Shown: piece by piece, positions 5,740 through 12,642 of the stretch
Layout of the letters: each line of letters opens with the position of its first letter
Numbering within the stretch: position 1 is the first letter of the stretch
Assembly (NCBI GenBank): GCA_049316905.1
Contig: JBMOJH010000100.1
Span: 1 to 12,671, forward strand
DNA length: 12,671 nt
Reading direction: 5' to 3'
Source of the DNA: CAIPVR01 sp049316905
GTDB lineage: Bacteria; Actinomycetota; Acidimicrobiia; Acidimicrobiales; Microtrichaceae
The notes under the pieces: generated by a model
What the model was told of the DNA's origin: nothing
The model's input: only the letters and a program-made list of their open reading frames with translations
The model's database searches: none
Program-made: the position numbers and the translations under genes

Positions 5740-8406
5740 ATGGCACGGCGCACGACAACCTCGACCACGCGCAACCGGCCGGGCCGCGGAGCCCGGGGTG
5801 CCGCGGGCCCACTGCGGATCCGGAGCCGGTTGCTCCTCCTTCTGTCCGTCCCACTCCTCGTCCTCTTCGGGGTGACCGCCCTCGGCGTCCGCTCCGCAAC
5901 GGGTGACTTCCAGGAGGCGGGTCGACTGTCCGACGGCGCGCGGGTGGGGCAGGCCGCATACCGACTCGTCGACGCCCTCCAGGGGGAGCGGGCCGTGCTC
6001 GCCGCCGGTGGAGAGGTGACACCGGCCCAGCGTGCCGATGTGGGCGCAGCTCGGACCGAGGTCTCGGCTGCGGCGGCCGAGGCCGGCGGTGCGATCGAGC
6101 TGCAGGCCCGGGGGGCGCTGGCCCGCACCGAGGCGGCCCAGCAGCTCGCCGGGAACGGCACGGTCGGGATCGTGGCGATCGACGGCCTCACCCCTGCGAT
6201 CAACCAGTCGCTCGCGCTGGCCCGGACCGGGTTCGATCCCGGCTCCGCGATCGATGACCAGAGCGCGGTGGCCACCGGCTTCCTCGCCTCGGCCCAGGAG
6301 GCCGCGGCGCTCGAGCGCGACCTGGTGGCGGCCATCTCCCGCGACGACGGGCTGGTGGTGCTCCGCTTCGGTCAGGTCACACAGCTCGGTGCCCAGCAGC
6401 AGATCCTGGTCCGGGAGGCCGCCGCCAACGCCGGTGGCGCGCTCGCACCGCGTATCGAGCGCGTCGGCGACGCGCTGGCCAACGCGGCCACCACCCGCCA
6501 GCGGGTGATCACGGGCACCATCACCCCGACGGCACTCGCCTCGTGGCAGGAGGGTGCGGACGCCCGGATCACCGACCTGGCCCGCTACCGCGACGACACC
6601 GCCCAACTGGCGATCGCCGCCGTGGACGATCTCGCCGCCTCCGCCCGCGAGCTGCTCGTGCTCTCCGTGCTGGCCCTGGTGGCGACGCTGCTGGTGACCG
6701 GACTGCTGGTCCGCAACGCCACCCGGTCGATCGCCCGCCCTCTGCAGGACCTCGCCGCGCAGGCGGAGGAGGTGGCCCTGAGCCGCCTGCCCGACGCCGT
6801 GCGATCCCAGCAGCACAGCTCCGAGGAGGTGCACCTGCCCGCGGTGCGGGCGGCAGGCGCCGCCGAGGTGCAGGAGGTGGCCGGTGCGTTCAACGACGTG
6901 CAGGACACGGCACTGCGTCTCGCCGGCGAGCAGGCCCTCCTGCGTCGCAACCTGTCGGAGGCCCTCACCAATCTCGGTCGACGCAACCAGGCGCTGCTCG
7001 GTCGTCAGCTCGACTTCATCAGCTCCCTCGAGCAGCGGGAGACCGACCCGGCGTTCCTCGACCACCTGTTCCGCCTGGACCACCTGGCCAGCCGCATGCG
7101 CCGCAACGCCGAGTCGCTGCTCGTGCTGGCCGGCTCCGAGACGCCGCGCCGGCGCCGCACGCCAGCGGGGATGGCCGAGGTCGTCCGTGCCGCGATGAGT
7201 GAGGTCGAGAGCTTCGAACGGGTGCGCCTGTCGGACCTCGGCGGCGCCGAGGTCCGCGGCCCGGCGGTGATCGACCTCGTCCACCTGCTCGCCGAGCTGA
7301 TCGAGAACGGCCTGAGCTTCTCCCCGCCCGACAGCACCGTCGAGGTGGAGGGCCGTTCCCTCGGCCAGGGCGGCTACCAGCTCGCCGTCATCGACCACGG
7401 CGTGGGCCTCGCGGACGTGGAGCTGCAGGCCGCGAACGAACGCCTCGCGGGCGAGGACGAGGTCGACGGCATGCCCACCCGGTACCTCGGCCAGTACGTG
7501 GTGGCCCGCCTGGCCACCAAGCTCGACGCCCGGGTCCGGCTCCAGCCGTCGGTCGGGGGTCGCGGCGTCACGGCGCTCGTGACGCTGCCCGCCGGGGCGA
7601 TGGTCAACGGCCATGACCGCTCGTCGGTGGCCCGACCCCTCCCGGGGACGCGGGCGGCGTCGGAGCAGAACGAGCGCTTCGCCCCCGGGGCCGGGCTGGC
7701 CGGTGCGGCGGGCGCGCCGGTGGTGGACCCCGCCGCGGACCCGTTCGCAGAGCCGGGTCCCGCCCCGCTCGTGGGGTCCTCCGCACTGGACGTGCCGTCC
7801 TTCCTGGCCGCTGCACCGGCGGGCGTGGACGGCGCCCCCACGCCGCCCCCGGCCCCCGATGCGGTGCCGGACCAGGTGTGGGAACCCGATCCGTTCCTCG
7901 AGCCGACCCCGTTCCCCGAGCCGACCCCGTTCCCCGAGCCGACCCCGTCGTTCCAGGACGCCCCGTCGTTCCCGGAGCCGGTGGCGTTCGCCGAGACCGG
8001 GCCCGTCCCGGGCGAGCCGGTGTGGTTCCCGTCGGAGCACCCGTCGGTGGTGGCCAAGGCCTCCCGCTCGGCCGAGGACCTCGTGGCGCCGCTCGGTGAC
8101 CGGGGGGCCGATCCGTTCGCCGACCCGTTCGCGGAGCTGCACGAGCGGCCCGAGCCAGCCGCGACCTCCGCCGCGACCGGGGCCCCGACGGGCGACCGAT
8201 CCGGTGGCCTGCCGCGTCGCGTGCCGGGCGAGGCGCTCGCCGGCAGTCCCATGGGGGCGACCGCCCCGCTGGCCACGCCGAGCGGGCAGCGCTCCGCCGA
8301 CGGCGTCCGTTCGATCCTGTCCTCGTTGCAGGCCGGCCGCACCCGCGGCCAGGTGGGCGACGAACCCGCCCACCACGACCCCAGGGAGGTCCCCGGTGAT
8401 CACTGA
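5740..8406 (+). CDS. cvnA: Conservon sensor-kinase-like membrane protein CvnA (NIT-HAMP-HATPase)
   Basis: This 888-residue protein senses signals at the membrane and is the receptor-like part of Cvn complexes. The order is: basic N-terminus, TM1 (about 29-50), an extracellular helical sensor like nitrate/nitrite-sensing domains (51-303), TM2 (about 304-324), a HAMP-like region (325-400), a dimerisation-type helix region with LDHLASRMRRNAESLLVLAG (446-465, H448) and a HATPase domain. The HATPase has an N-box ELIENGLSFSPP (N523) and G1 DHGVGL (551-556). Its G2 box reads YLGQYVV instead of GLGLYVV. Residues 630-850 are a disordered Pro/Asp/Phe-rich tail with EPTPFP repeats. The C-terminal RSADGVRSILSSLQAG (851-866) resembles the conserved tail motif of Streptomyces homologues. 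The ATG at 5740 is chosen; a GTG at 5737 is equally in frame, and no ribosome site is clear. It overlaps cvnB by 11 bases. Confidence 0.92.
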   Translation: MARRTTTSTTRNRPGRGARGAAGPLRIRSRLLLLLSVPLLVLFGVTALGVRSATGDFQEAGRLSDGARVGQAAYRLVDALQGERAVLAAGGEVTPAQRADVGAARTEVSAAAAEAGGAIELQARGALARTEAAQQLAGNGTVGIVAIDGLTPAINQSLALARTGFDPGSAIDDQSAVATGFLASAQEAAALERDLVAAISRDDGLVVLRFGQVTQLGAQQQILVREAAANAGGALAPRIERVGDALANAATTRQRVITGTITPTALASWQEGADARITDLARYRDDTAQLAIAAVDDLAASARELLVLSVLALVATLLVTGLLVRNATRSIARPLQDLAAQAEEVALSRLPDAVRSQQHSSEEVHLPAVRAAGAAEVQEVAGAFNDVQDTALRLAGEQALLRRNLSEALTNLGRRNQALLGRQLDFISSLEQRETDPAFLDHLFRLDHLASRMRRNAESLLVLAGSETPRRRRTPAGMAEVVRAAMSEVESFERVRLSDLGGAEVRGPAVIDLVHLLAELIENGLSFSPPDSTVEVEGRSLGQGGYQLAVIDHGVGLADVELQAANERLAGEDEVDGMPTRYLGQYVVARLATKLDARVRLQPSVGGRGVTALVTLPAGAMVNGHDRSSVARPLPGTRAASEQNERFAPGAGLAGAAGAPVVDPAADPFAEPGPAPLVGSSALDVPSFLAAAPAGVDGAPTPPPAPDAVPDQVWEPDPFLEPTPFPEPTPFPEPTPSFQDAPSFPEPVAFAETGPVPGEPVWFPSEHPSVVAKASRSAEDLVAPLGDRGADPFADPFAELHERPEPAATSAATGAPTGDRSGGLPRRVPGEALAGSPMGATAPLATPSGQRSADGVRSILSSLQAGRTRGQVGDEPAHHDPREVPGDH
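7900..7947 (+). repeat. 18-bp in-frame tandem repeat coding EPTPFP
   Basis: GAGCCGACCCCGTTCCCC is present twice exactly (7900-7917, 7918-7935), followed by 12 bases of a third copy (7936-7947). It lies in the disordered tail of cvnA and adds units of six residues without changing the frame, so copy number could vary between strains. Confidence 0.85.
8383..8390 (+). promoter_or_regulatory. Ribosome binding site of cvnB
   Basis: AGGGAGGT lies 5 bases before the GTG at 8396, inside the end of cvnA. It fixes the cvnB start upstream of the cvnA stop codon, so the genes overlap by 11 bases. It is the strongest ribosome site in the cluster. Confidence 0.75.
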
Positions 8407-8824
8407 CGTGAACGAGCAGATCCAGCAGATCCCGTGGCTGCTCTCGCGCTTCGTGGACGAGACCCCCGGAGTGGGTGACGCCGTCTGCGTGAGTTCGGAC
8501 GGCCTCCTCATGGCCATGTCGTCAGGGATCGACCGGGCCCGGGCCGACCAGTTCGCGGCGATCGCCGCCGGCCTCACCAGCCTGTCGCTGGGGGCGTCGC
8601 GGTGCTTCGGCTACGGCGACGTCGACCAGGTCATGGTCGAGATGTCCACGGGCTTCCTGTTCGTGGCCTCGATCTCCGACGGGTCCTGCCTGGCCGTGCT
8701 GTCGTCGAAGGACGCGGATGTGGGCCTGGTGGGCTACGAGATGACGCTGCTGGTGGAGCGCTTCGGTGCGGTGCTCACCCCACAGGTCCGGGCCGGGTTG
8801 CGCAGCTCCCTGGCCATGGGCTGA
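8396..8824 (+). CDS. cvnB: Roadblock/LC7-domain protein CvnB
   Basis: This 142-residue protein is one Roadblock/LC7 domain over nearly its whole length, with DVNEQIQQIPWLLSRFVDETPGV at the start and AVCVSSDGLLMAMSSG (29-44) as the typical central strand-turn. Roadblock proteins of this class bind small Ras-like GTPases. In Streptomyces CvnB links the kinase-like CvnA with the GTPase CvnD and may act like a GTPase-regulating subunit. No signal peptide or membrane segment is visible, so it is cytoplasmic and probably recruited to CvnA. The GTG at 8396 is supported by AGGGAGGT five bases upstream. It overlaps cvnA by 11 bases and precedes cvnC by 16. Confidence 0.95.
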   Translation: MITDVNEQIQQIPWLLSRFVDETPGVGDAVCVSSDGLLMAMSSGIDRARADQFAAIAAGLTSLSLGASRCFGYGDVDQVMVEMSTGFLFVASISDGSCLAVLSSKDADVGLVGYEMTLLVERFGAVLTPQVRAGLRSSLAMG

Positions 8825-8840
8825 ACGAGAGGGACACGCG

Positions 8841-9233
8841 GTGAGCGACGGGGAGGCACCGGGCGCGATCCCGGTCGCGCCCCTGGACGCGGCCGCGGCG
8901 GAGGCGCCGGACCGCGAGCTGGTGCGGCCGTTCGTGATCACGGGCGGCCGCACGCGTCACGCGACCGTGCACCTCCGGGTGGAGACCCTCGTGGTGGCCA
9001 CCGGACGCCAGCTGGACCGTCCCCTGCAGTTCGAGCACGCCGCCATCGTCGGGTGGTGCGCCTCCCCGGTGTCGGTCGCCGAGCTCGCCGCCCGCGTCGG
9101 CGTGCCGCTCGGCGTCGCCCAGATCCTGGTCGGTGACCTCGCCGAGGCCGGCCTCGTCCAGGTCCACGAGTCGCGCACCGTGGCCACCCCCGCGCTCCTC
9201 CTGAGGATGATCGATGCCGTACGAGCACTCTGA
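8841..9233 (+). CDS. cvnC: DUF742 protein CvnC
   Basis: This 130-residue protein carries DUF742. The family hallmark LVRPFVITGGRT (28-38 and following) comes after a short Ala/Pro-rich leader. The rest, with SVAELAARVGVPLGVAQILVGDLAEAGLV (78-106), reads like a winged-helix fold, also proposed for the family. Its biochemical role is unknown. In Streptomyces it interacts with other Cvn proteins as the third component of the complex. The GTG at 8841 was chosen because GAGAGGGA lies just upstream and the hallmark motif then sits at the usual distance from the start. It overlaps cvnD by 20 bases, so translation is probably coupled. Confidence 0.93.
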   Translation: MSDGEAPGAIPVAPLDAAAAEAPDRELVRPFVITGGRTRHATVHLRVETLVVATGRQLDRPLQFEHAAIVGWCASPVSVAELAARVGVPLGVAQILVGDLAEAGLVQVHESRTVATPALLLRMIDAVRAL

Positions 9234-9879
9234 GCAGATTCCGCCGCCCTTCCCCGGCCAGCCGGCGCCGCCAGCGGCGACGGTCGCGGCCTCGCAGGGG
9301 CCGACCGCCCCACAACCGGTCAAGATCCTGGTGGCGGGCGGGTTCGGTGTGGGCAAGACCACGTTGGTCGGCGCCATCTCCGAGATCGAGCCGTTGACCA
9401 CCGAGGCCCAGATGACCTCGTTCTCCGAGGGGCGTGACGACACGTCGCAGGTCGCGACCAAGACCTCGACCACGGTGGCGATGGACTTCGGCCGGATCAC
9501 CGTGGACGCGGAGCTGATCCTCTATCTGTTCGGTACTCCCGGCCAGGAGCGGTTCTGGTTCATGTGGGACGACCTCGTGGAGGGCGCGCTCGGGGCGGTG
9601 GTGCTGCTGGACACGCGCCGGCTCGGCGACTGCTTCGCGGCGGTCGACTTCTTCGAGAGCCGCGGCGTGCCCTTCATCGCGGCGGTGAACCAGTTCCCGG
9701 ACGCCGGCTCGTACTCGCTCGAGGAGGTCCGTGAGGCGCTGGCGCTGGCCCCGCACGTTCCCCTCGTCCGGACGGACGCCCGGTCACGGGAGAGCGTCAA
9801 GCTCGTGTTGATCGCCCTGCTCGACCACCTCATGCACCGGGCCGTCGAGGAGTCGGCCTCCTCGCTCGGACGGGCCTGA
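9214..9879 (+). CDS. cvnD: Ras-like small GTPase CvnD
   Basis: This 221-residue protein is a small GTP-binding protein, the G-protein-like output of the Cvn complex. After a Pro/Ala-rich leader (1-34), the P-loop is GGFGVGKTT (42-50). The switch I threonine is T86 or T87 in TSTTVAMDFG. The G3 region reads LFGTPGQERFWFMWD (105-119), with the usual DxxG aspartate replaced, as in other CvnD proteins. The G4 motif is VNQF (158-161) rather than NKxD, and RTDARSRESVK (186-196) takes the G5 position. These variants are normal for this family and suggest altered nucleotide handling. The ATG at 9214 has GAGGA six bases upstream (9203-9207). It is last in the operon, four bases from the convergent Ruc-like gene. 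Confidence 0.95.
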   Translation: MPYEHSEQIPPPFPGQPAPPAATVAASQGPTAPQPVKILVAGGFGVGKTTLVGAISEIEPLTTEAQMTSFSEGRDDTSQVATKTSTTVAMDFGRITVDAELILYLFGTPGQERFWFMWDDLVEGALGAVVLLDTRRLGDCFAAVDFFESRGVPFIAAVNQFPDAGSYSLEEVREALALAPHVPLVRTDARSRESVKLVLIALLDHLMHRAVEESASSLGRA

Positions 9880-9883
9880 GGGT

Positions 9884-10258
9884 TCAGCTCCCGGAACCGC
9901 TGCCGCCGGAGCCACCCGTCGACGAGCCCGAGGAGCCCGACGACGAGTCGGACGAGCCGGACGAGCTGCTGCCGGAGCTCGACGACCCGGAGTCCGACGA
10001 CCCGGAGTCCGACGAGGACGAGGACGACGACGAGCCGGTGGACGAGGAGCCGGACGAGCTCGACGACGAGCCGGACGATCCCGAGCGGCTGTCGGTCTTG
10101 TAGAAGCCCGACCCCTTGAACGTGATGCCGACCGGACTGAAGACCTTGCGCACCTCACCGCCGCAGTCGGGGCACTCCGTGGGCGGGTCGTCGTCGAAGG
10201 ACTGCTGGATCTCGAAGCGGTGACCGCAGGACCGGCACTTGAACTCGTAGACGGGCAT
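9884..10258 (-). CDS. ruc: FmdB-type zinc-ribbon protein with Ser/Gly tail, Ruc (Rv0991c)-like chaperone
   Basis: This 124-residue protein starts with an FmdB zinc ribbon. The zinc ligands are C8 and C11 (FKCRSCGHRF) and C29 and C32 (TECPDCGG), followed by FSPVGITFKGSGFYKTD. Residues 58-124 are almost only Ser and Gly with a few Asp and Thr, so they are disordered. This layout matches Rv0991c of M. tuberculosis, a redox-activated chaperone (Ruc): oxidation releases zinc and exposes a disordered region that holds unfolded proteins for DnaK. That function is known for the mycobacterial protein and inferred here. A CIRCE operator lies 17 bases before the ATG (10256-10258), and GGAGAG four bases before it is the ribosome site. 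Convergent with cvnD, divergent from galU. Confidence 0.88.
   Translation of the reverse strand: MPVYEFKCRSCGHRFEIQQSFDDDPPTECPDCGGEVRKVFSPVGITFKGSGFYKTDSRSGSSGSSSSSSGSSSTGSSSSSSSSDSGSSDSGSSSSGSSSSGSSDSSSGSSGSSTGGSGGSGSGS
9981..10010. repeat. 15-bp direct repeat within the Ser-rich coding tail
   Basis: GACGACCCGGAGTCC occurs twice back to back (9981-9995, 9996-10010) and codes for repeated Ser/Asp/Gly units on the minus strand. The surrounding 9900-10090 is low-complexity DNA made of GAC, GAG and CCG-type triplets. It explains the disordered tail of the Ruc-like protein. Confidence 0.8.
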
Positions 10259-10273
10259 GACGCTCTCCGTGGC

Positions 10274-10304
10274 GGTTAGCACTCTCGACCTGTGAGTGCT
10301 AACC
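10274..10304. promoter_or_regulatory. CIRCE operator (HrcA binding site)
   Basis: TTAGCACTC (10276-10284), nine bases, then GAGTGCTAA (10294-10302) match the CIRCE consensus exactly. The dyad extends by GG and CC to 11-bp arms. CIRCE is bound by the heat-shock repressor HrcA. It ends 17 bases before the Ruc-like start but is 168 bases from galU, so the Ruc-like gene is the clear target. No hrcA gene is in the window. Confidence 0.96.
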
Positions 10305-10332
10305 CTACCCGTCGTCGGGCTCCGTCCGACAA
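10302..10332 (-). promoter_or_regulatory. Candidate promoter of the Ruc-like gene
   Basis: On the minus strand a -10-like TAGGGT (10302-10307) abuts the CIRCE element, with a -35-like TTGTCG (10327-10332) 19 bases upstream. Transcription would then begin inside CIRCE, so bound HrcA would block it. The hexamers are only partial matches. The rest of the 212-base gap to galU holds no convincing promoter for galU; TACGCT at 10405-10410 is a weak -10 candidate. Confidence 0.4.
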
Positions 10333-10470
10333 TCACGGCGTCGCCTGATGGTGCACCGTCGGACACGGGTAGTTCATCCCGGTGGGACAGGATCCTCCGA
10401 TGGTTACGCTCGGTGGTGAGGTCGTCGTCGGCGGCCCGGGACCGGGGCGGTCCGGAAAGGGGAATCGAGG

Positions 10471-11352
10471 ATGGCCAGGGTGACGAAGGCGGTGATCCCC
10501 GCGGCAGGGCTCGGGACGAGGTTCCTCCCGGCCACCAAGGCGCAGCCGAAGGAGATGCTCCCGGTCGTCGACAAGCCGGCCATCCAGTACGTGGTGGAGG
10601 AGGCGGTCGCGGCCGGTATCGACGACATCCTCATCATCACCGGGCGCAACAAGCGATCGCTCGAGGACCACTTCGACCGCAACTTCGAGCTGGAGTACCA
10701 GCTGCAGTCGAAGGGCAAGACCGGTGACCTCGCCGAGGTGGTCGAGCTCGCGGAGCTCGCCGACATCCACTTCGTCCGTCAGGGCGAGCCGCTCGGGCTC
10801 GGCCACGCCGTGTCGGTCGCCCGCAAGCACGTGGGCCACGACCCGTTCGTGGTGATGCTCGGCGACGACATCATGGACGAACACTCCACGGTGCTCGCCG
10901 ACATGATCAAGACCTACGACGAGACCGCATCGTCCGTGGTGGCCCTCATGGAGGTGCCGATCGAGGAGATCTCCGCCTACGGCTGCGCGGCGGTGGAGGA
11001 CCGCCACGGGTCGGTCTGCCGGATCACCGAGATCGTGGAGAAGCCGGCACCCGAGGTCGCACCGTCGAACCTCGGGGTGATGGGTCGGTACCTCTTCACC
11101 CCGGAGATCTTCGAGGAGCTCGACCACGTGGAGCCCGGCGTCGGCGGTGAGATCCAGCTCACCGATGCCATCGCCCGCCTCCTCGGCCACCAGCAGGTCC
11201 TGGGTTACGTGTTCTCCGAGGGGCGCTTCGACATCGGCAAGAAGCTCGACTACCTCCGGGCCACCGTCGAGCTCGCGCTCCGGCGCGAGGACCTCGGTCC
11301 CGAGTTCCGGGACTTCCTCGCCGGCGTGTGCCGTCGCGAAGGCCTGACCTGA
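10471..11352 (+). CDS. galU: UTP--glucose-1-phosphate uridylyltransferase
   Basis: This enzyme makes UDP-glucose from UTP and glucose-1-phosphate, feeding cell-wall and storage polysaccharides and trehalose synthesis. The 293-residue length is normal for bacterial GalU. The nucleotide-binding signature GLGTRFLPATKAQPKEMLP (13-31) includes K28. GEPLGLGHAV (105-114), the metal-binding GDD (131-133), EIVEKP (187-192), GEIQLTDAI (226-234) and FDIGKKLDYL (253-262) are all present. The ATG at 10471 starts the conserved VTKAVIPAAG strand at the usual place; AAAGGGG (10457-10463) is a weak ribosome site. moeA follows 48 bases downstream on the same strand, as in mycobacteria, so co-transcription is likely. 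Confidence 0.97.
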   Translation: MARVTKAVIPAAGLGTRFLPATKAQPKEMLPVVDKPAIQYVVEEAVAAGIDDILIITGRNKRSLEDHFDRNFELEYQLQSKGKTGDLAEVVELAELADIHFVRQGEPLGLGHAVSVARKHVGHDPFVVMLGDDIMDEHSTVLADMIKTYDETASSVVALMEVPIEEISAYGCAAVEDRHGSVCRITEIVEKPAPEVAPSNLGVMGRYLFTPEIFEELDHVEPGVGGEIQLTDAIARLLGHQQVLGYVFSEGRFDIGKKLDYLRATVELALRREDLGPEFRDFLAGVCRREGLT

Positions 11353-11388
11353 TCCACCCCGCCCGTCGCCGGGGTCCCGCCCCGCGGG

Positions 11389-11394
11389 CATGAT
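11389..11394 (+). promoter_or_regulatory. Candidate -10 box for leaderless moeA mRNA
   Basis: CATGAT is followed by six bases and the GTG at 11401. No Shine-Dalgarno precedes this GTG, and the arrangement matches leaderless actinobacterial genes. It would give moeA its own promoter in the galU-moeA gap. Confidence 0.4.
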
Positions 11395-11400
11395 GACGGC

Positions 11401-12624
11401 GTGATCCCGCTCGACGACGCCTGGGCCCACGTGCGCGAGGCCGTGCCGCCGCTCCCGGTGGCCACCGTCCCGGTGGCCGACGCGCTCGGGCTCGTGCTCG
11501 CAGAGCCGGTGGTGGCCGCGACCGCGGTCCCACCGTTCGACAACTCCGCCGTGGACGGCGTCGCGGTCCGTTGCGCGGACGTCGCCGGTCCGGGTGCGGA
11601 GCTCCCGGTGGTGGGGGAGGTGGCCGCGGGCTCCGTGGCGCAGCGCCCGCTCGAGCCCGGGTGCGCGGTCCGGATCATGACCGGCGCACCCGTGCCCGAG
11701 GGCGCGGATGCCGTCGTGATGGTCGAGGACACCGAGGTGGTCCGGGCCGCGGACGGCGCCGAGGTCGTCCGCGTCGCGGTGGTGCCGGAACCCCGCCGCC
11801 ACATCCGCCCGGCGGGCGACGACATCCGGCCCGGTGACACGGTCCTCGAGCCGCGGGTACTGCTGGGCGAGGCGCACCTGGGCCTCCTCGCCACCCTCGG
11901 GCGCGAGCAGGTGGACGTGGTCCGCCGCCCGGTGGTCGGGGTGCTGTCCACGGGCGACGAACTCGTGCCGCCCGGCCGGCCGCTCGGCCCGGGCCAGATC
12001 CACGACAGCAACCGGGTCACGCTGCTCGCGCTCTGCCGCGCCGCCGGCTTCGAGGCGGTGGACCTCGGACTGTGGGGTGACGACGAGGCCCCGCTCGAGG
12101 AGGCCCTGCGCGACGCCGCGGACCGTTGCGACGCCGTCCTCACGAGCGGCGGCGTGTCGATGGGGGACCACGACCCCGTGAAGGCGGTGCTCGCCCGGAT
12201 CGCGGACATGCGGTGGATGCAGGTGGCGATCAGGCCGGCGAAGCCGTTTGCGTTCGGGCTGCTGCGGTCCGCGGACCGACAGGTGCCGGTGTTCGGGCTG
12301 CCCGGCAATCCCGTCAGCTCGCAGGTGAGCTTCGAGCTGTTCGCCCGACCGGGCATCCGGGTCATGGGCCGCCACCCGAGGCCGCACCGTCGCCGGGTCG
12401 CCGCGCGTGCCGGTGAGGACTTCGGGCGCCGTTCGGACGGCAAGGTGCATTTCGTGAGGGTGCGCCTCACGCAGGATGACGACCTCGCGTTCGTGGCCAC
12501 CTCCGCCGGCGGCCAGGGCTCGCACCAGCTCTCCGGGATGGCCGCGGCGGACGGCCTGGCGGTGCTCCCCGACGGCGATGGTGCCGCGATGGACGACCGA
12601 CTGGAGGTCCTGCTCCTACGCTGA
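11401..12624 (+). CDS. moeA: Molybdopterin molybdotransferase
   Basis: MoeA inserts molybdate into adenylylated molybdopterin, the last step of molybdenum cofactor synthesis in the cytoplasm. The protein has 407 residues, the normal length. The N-terminal domain shows PPFDNSAVDGVAV (44-56). Domain III carries the MogA-like active-site set: VLSTGDEL (181-188), DSN (202-204), LTSGGVSMGDHD (248-259), RPAKPFAFG (278-286) and FGLPGNPVSSQVSFELF (298-314). The C-terminal domain IV follows (about 325-407). The GTG at 11401 is the only sensible start; the preceding ATG codons at 11390 and 11393 are in another frame and reach a stop at once. It is 48 bases after galU, an order shared with mycobacteria. 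No other cofactor gene is visible here. Confidence 0.97.
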   Translation: MIPLDDAWAHVREAVPPLPVATVPVADALGLVLAEPVVAATAVPPFDNSAVDGVAVRCADVAGPGAELPVVGEVAAGSVAQRPLEPGCAVRIMTGAPVPEGADAVVMVEDTEVVRAADGAEVVRVAVVPEPRRHIRPAGDDIRPGDTVLEPRVLLGEAHLGLLATLGREQVDVVRRPVVGVLSTGDELVPPGRPLGPGQIHDSNRVTLLALCRAAGFEAVDLGLWGDDEAPLEEALRDAADRCDAVLTSGGVSMGDHDPVKAVLARIADMRWMQVAIRPAKPFAFGLLRSADRQVPVFGLPGNPVSSQVSFELFARPGIRVMGRHPRPHRRRVAARAGEDFGRRSDGKVHFVRVRLTQDDDLAFVATSAGGQGSHQLSGMAAADGLAVLPDGDGAAMDDRLEVLLLR

Positions 12625-12626
12625 GC

Positions 12627-12642
12627 CCCTCCAGCCGGAGGG
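12627..12642 (+). terminator. Hairpin after moeA, possible terminator
   Basis: CCCTCC (12627-12632) and GGAGGG (12637-12642) form a 6-bp stem with a four-base loop, starting two bases after the moeA stop. No T-run follows. The window then ends in purine-rich GGGGAAGGGGAG (12657-12668), which looks like a ribosome site for a further plus-strand gene outside the window. Confidence 0.35.

Noticed and set aside
10276..10470. CIRCE control of galU
   Set aside because: The operator ends 168 bases before galU and abuts the promoter of the Ruc-like gene; galU is not a known HrcA target. Weak indirect effects cannot be excluded.
11390..11404. Mini-ORF ATGATGACGGCGTGA overlapping the moeA start
   Set aside because: Four codons without a ribosome site; the same bases are better explained as a -10 box of a leaderless moeA.
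10333..12525. Long antisense open frame across galU and moeA
   Set aside because: The His/Arg/Gly-rich shadow translation mirrors two strongly conserved genes and has no recognisable domain.
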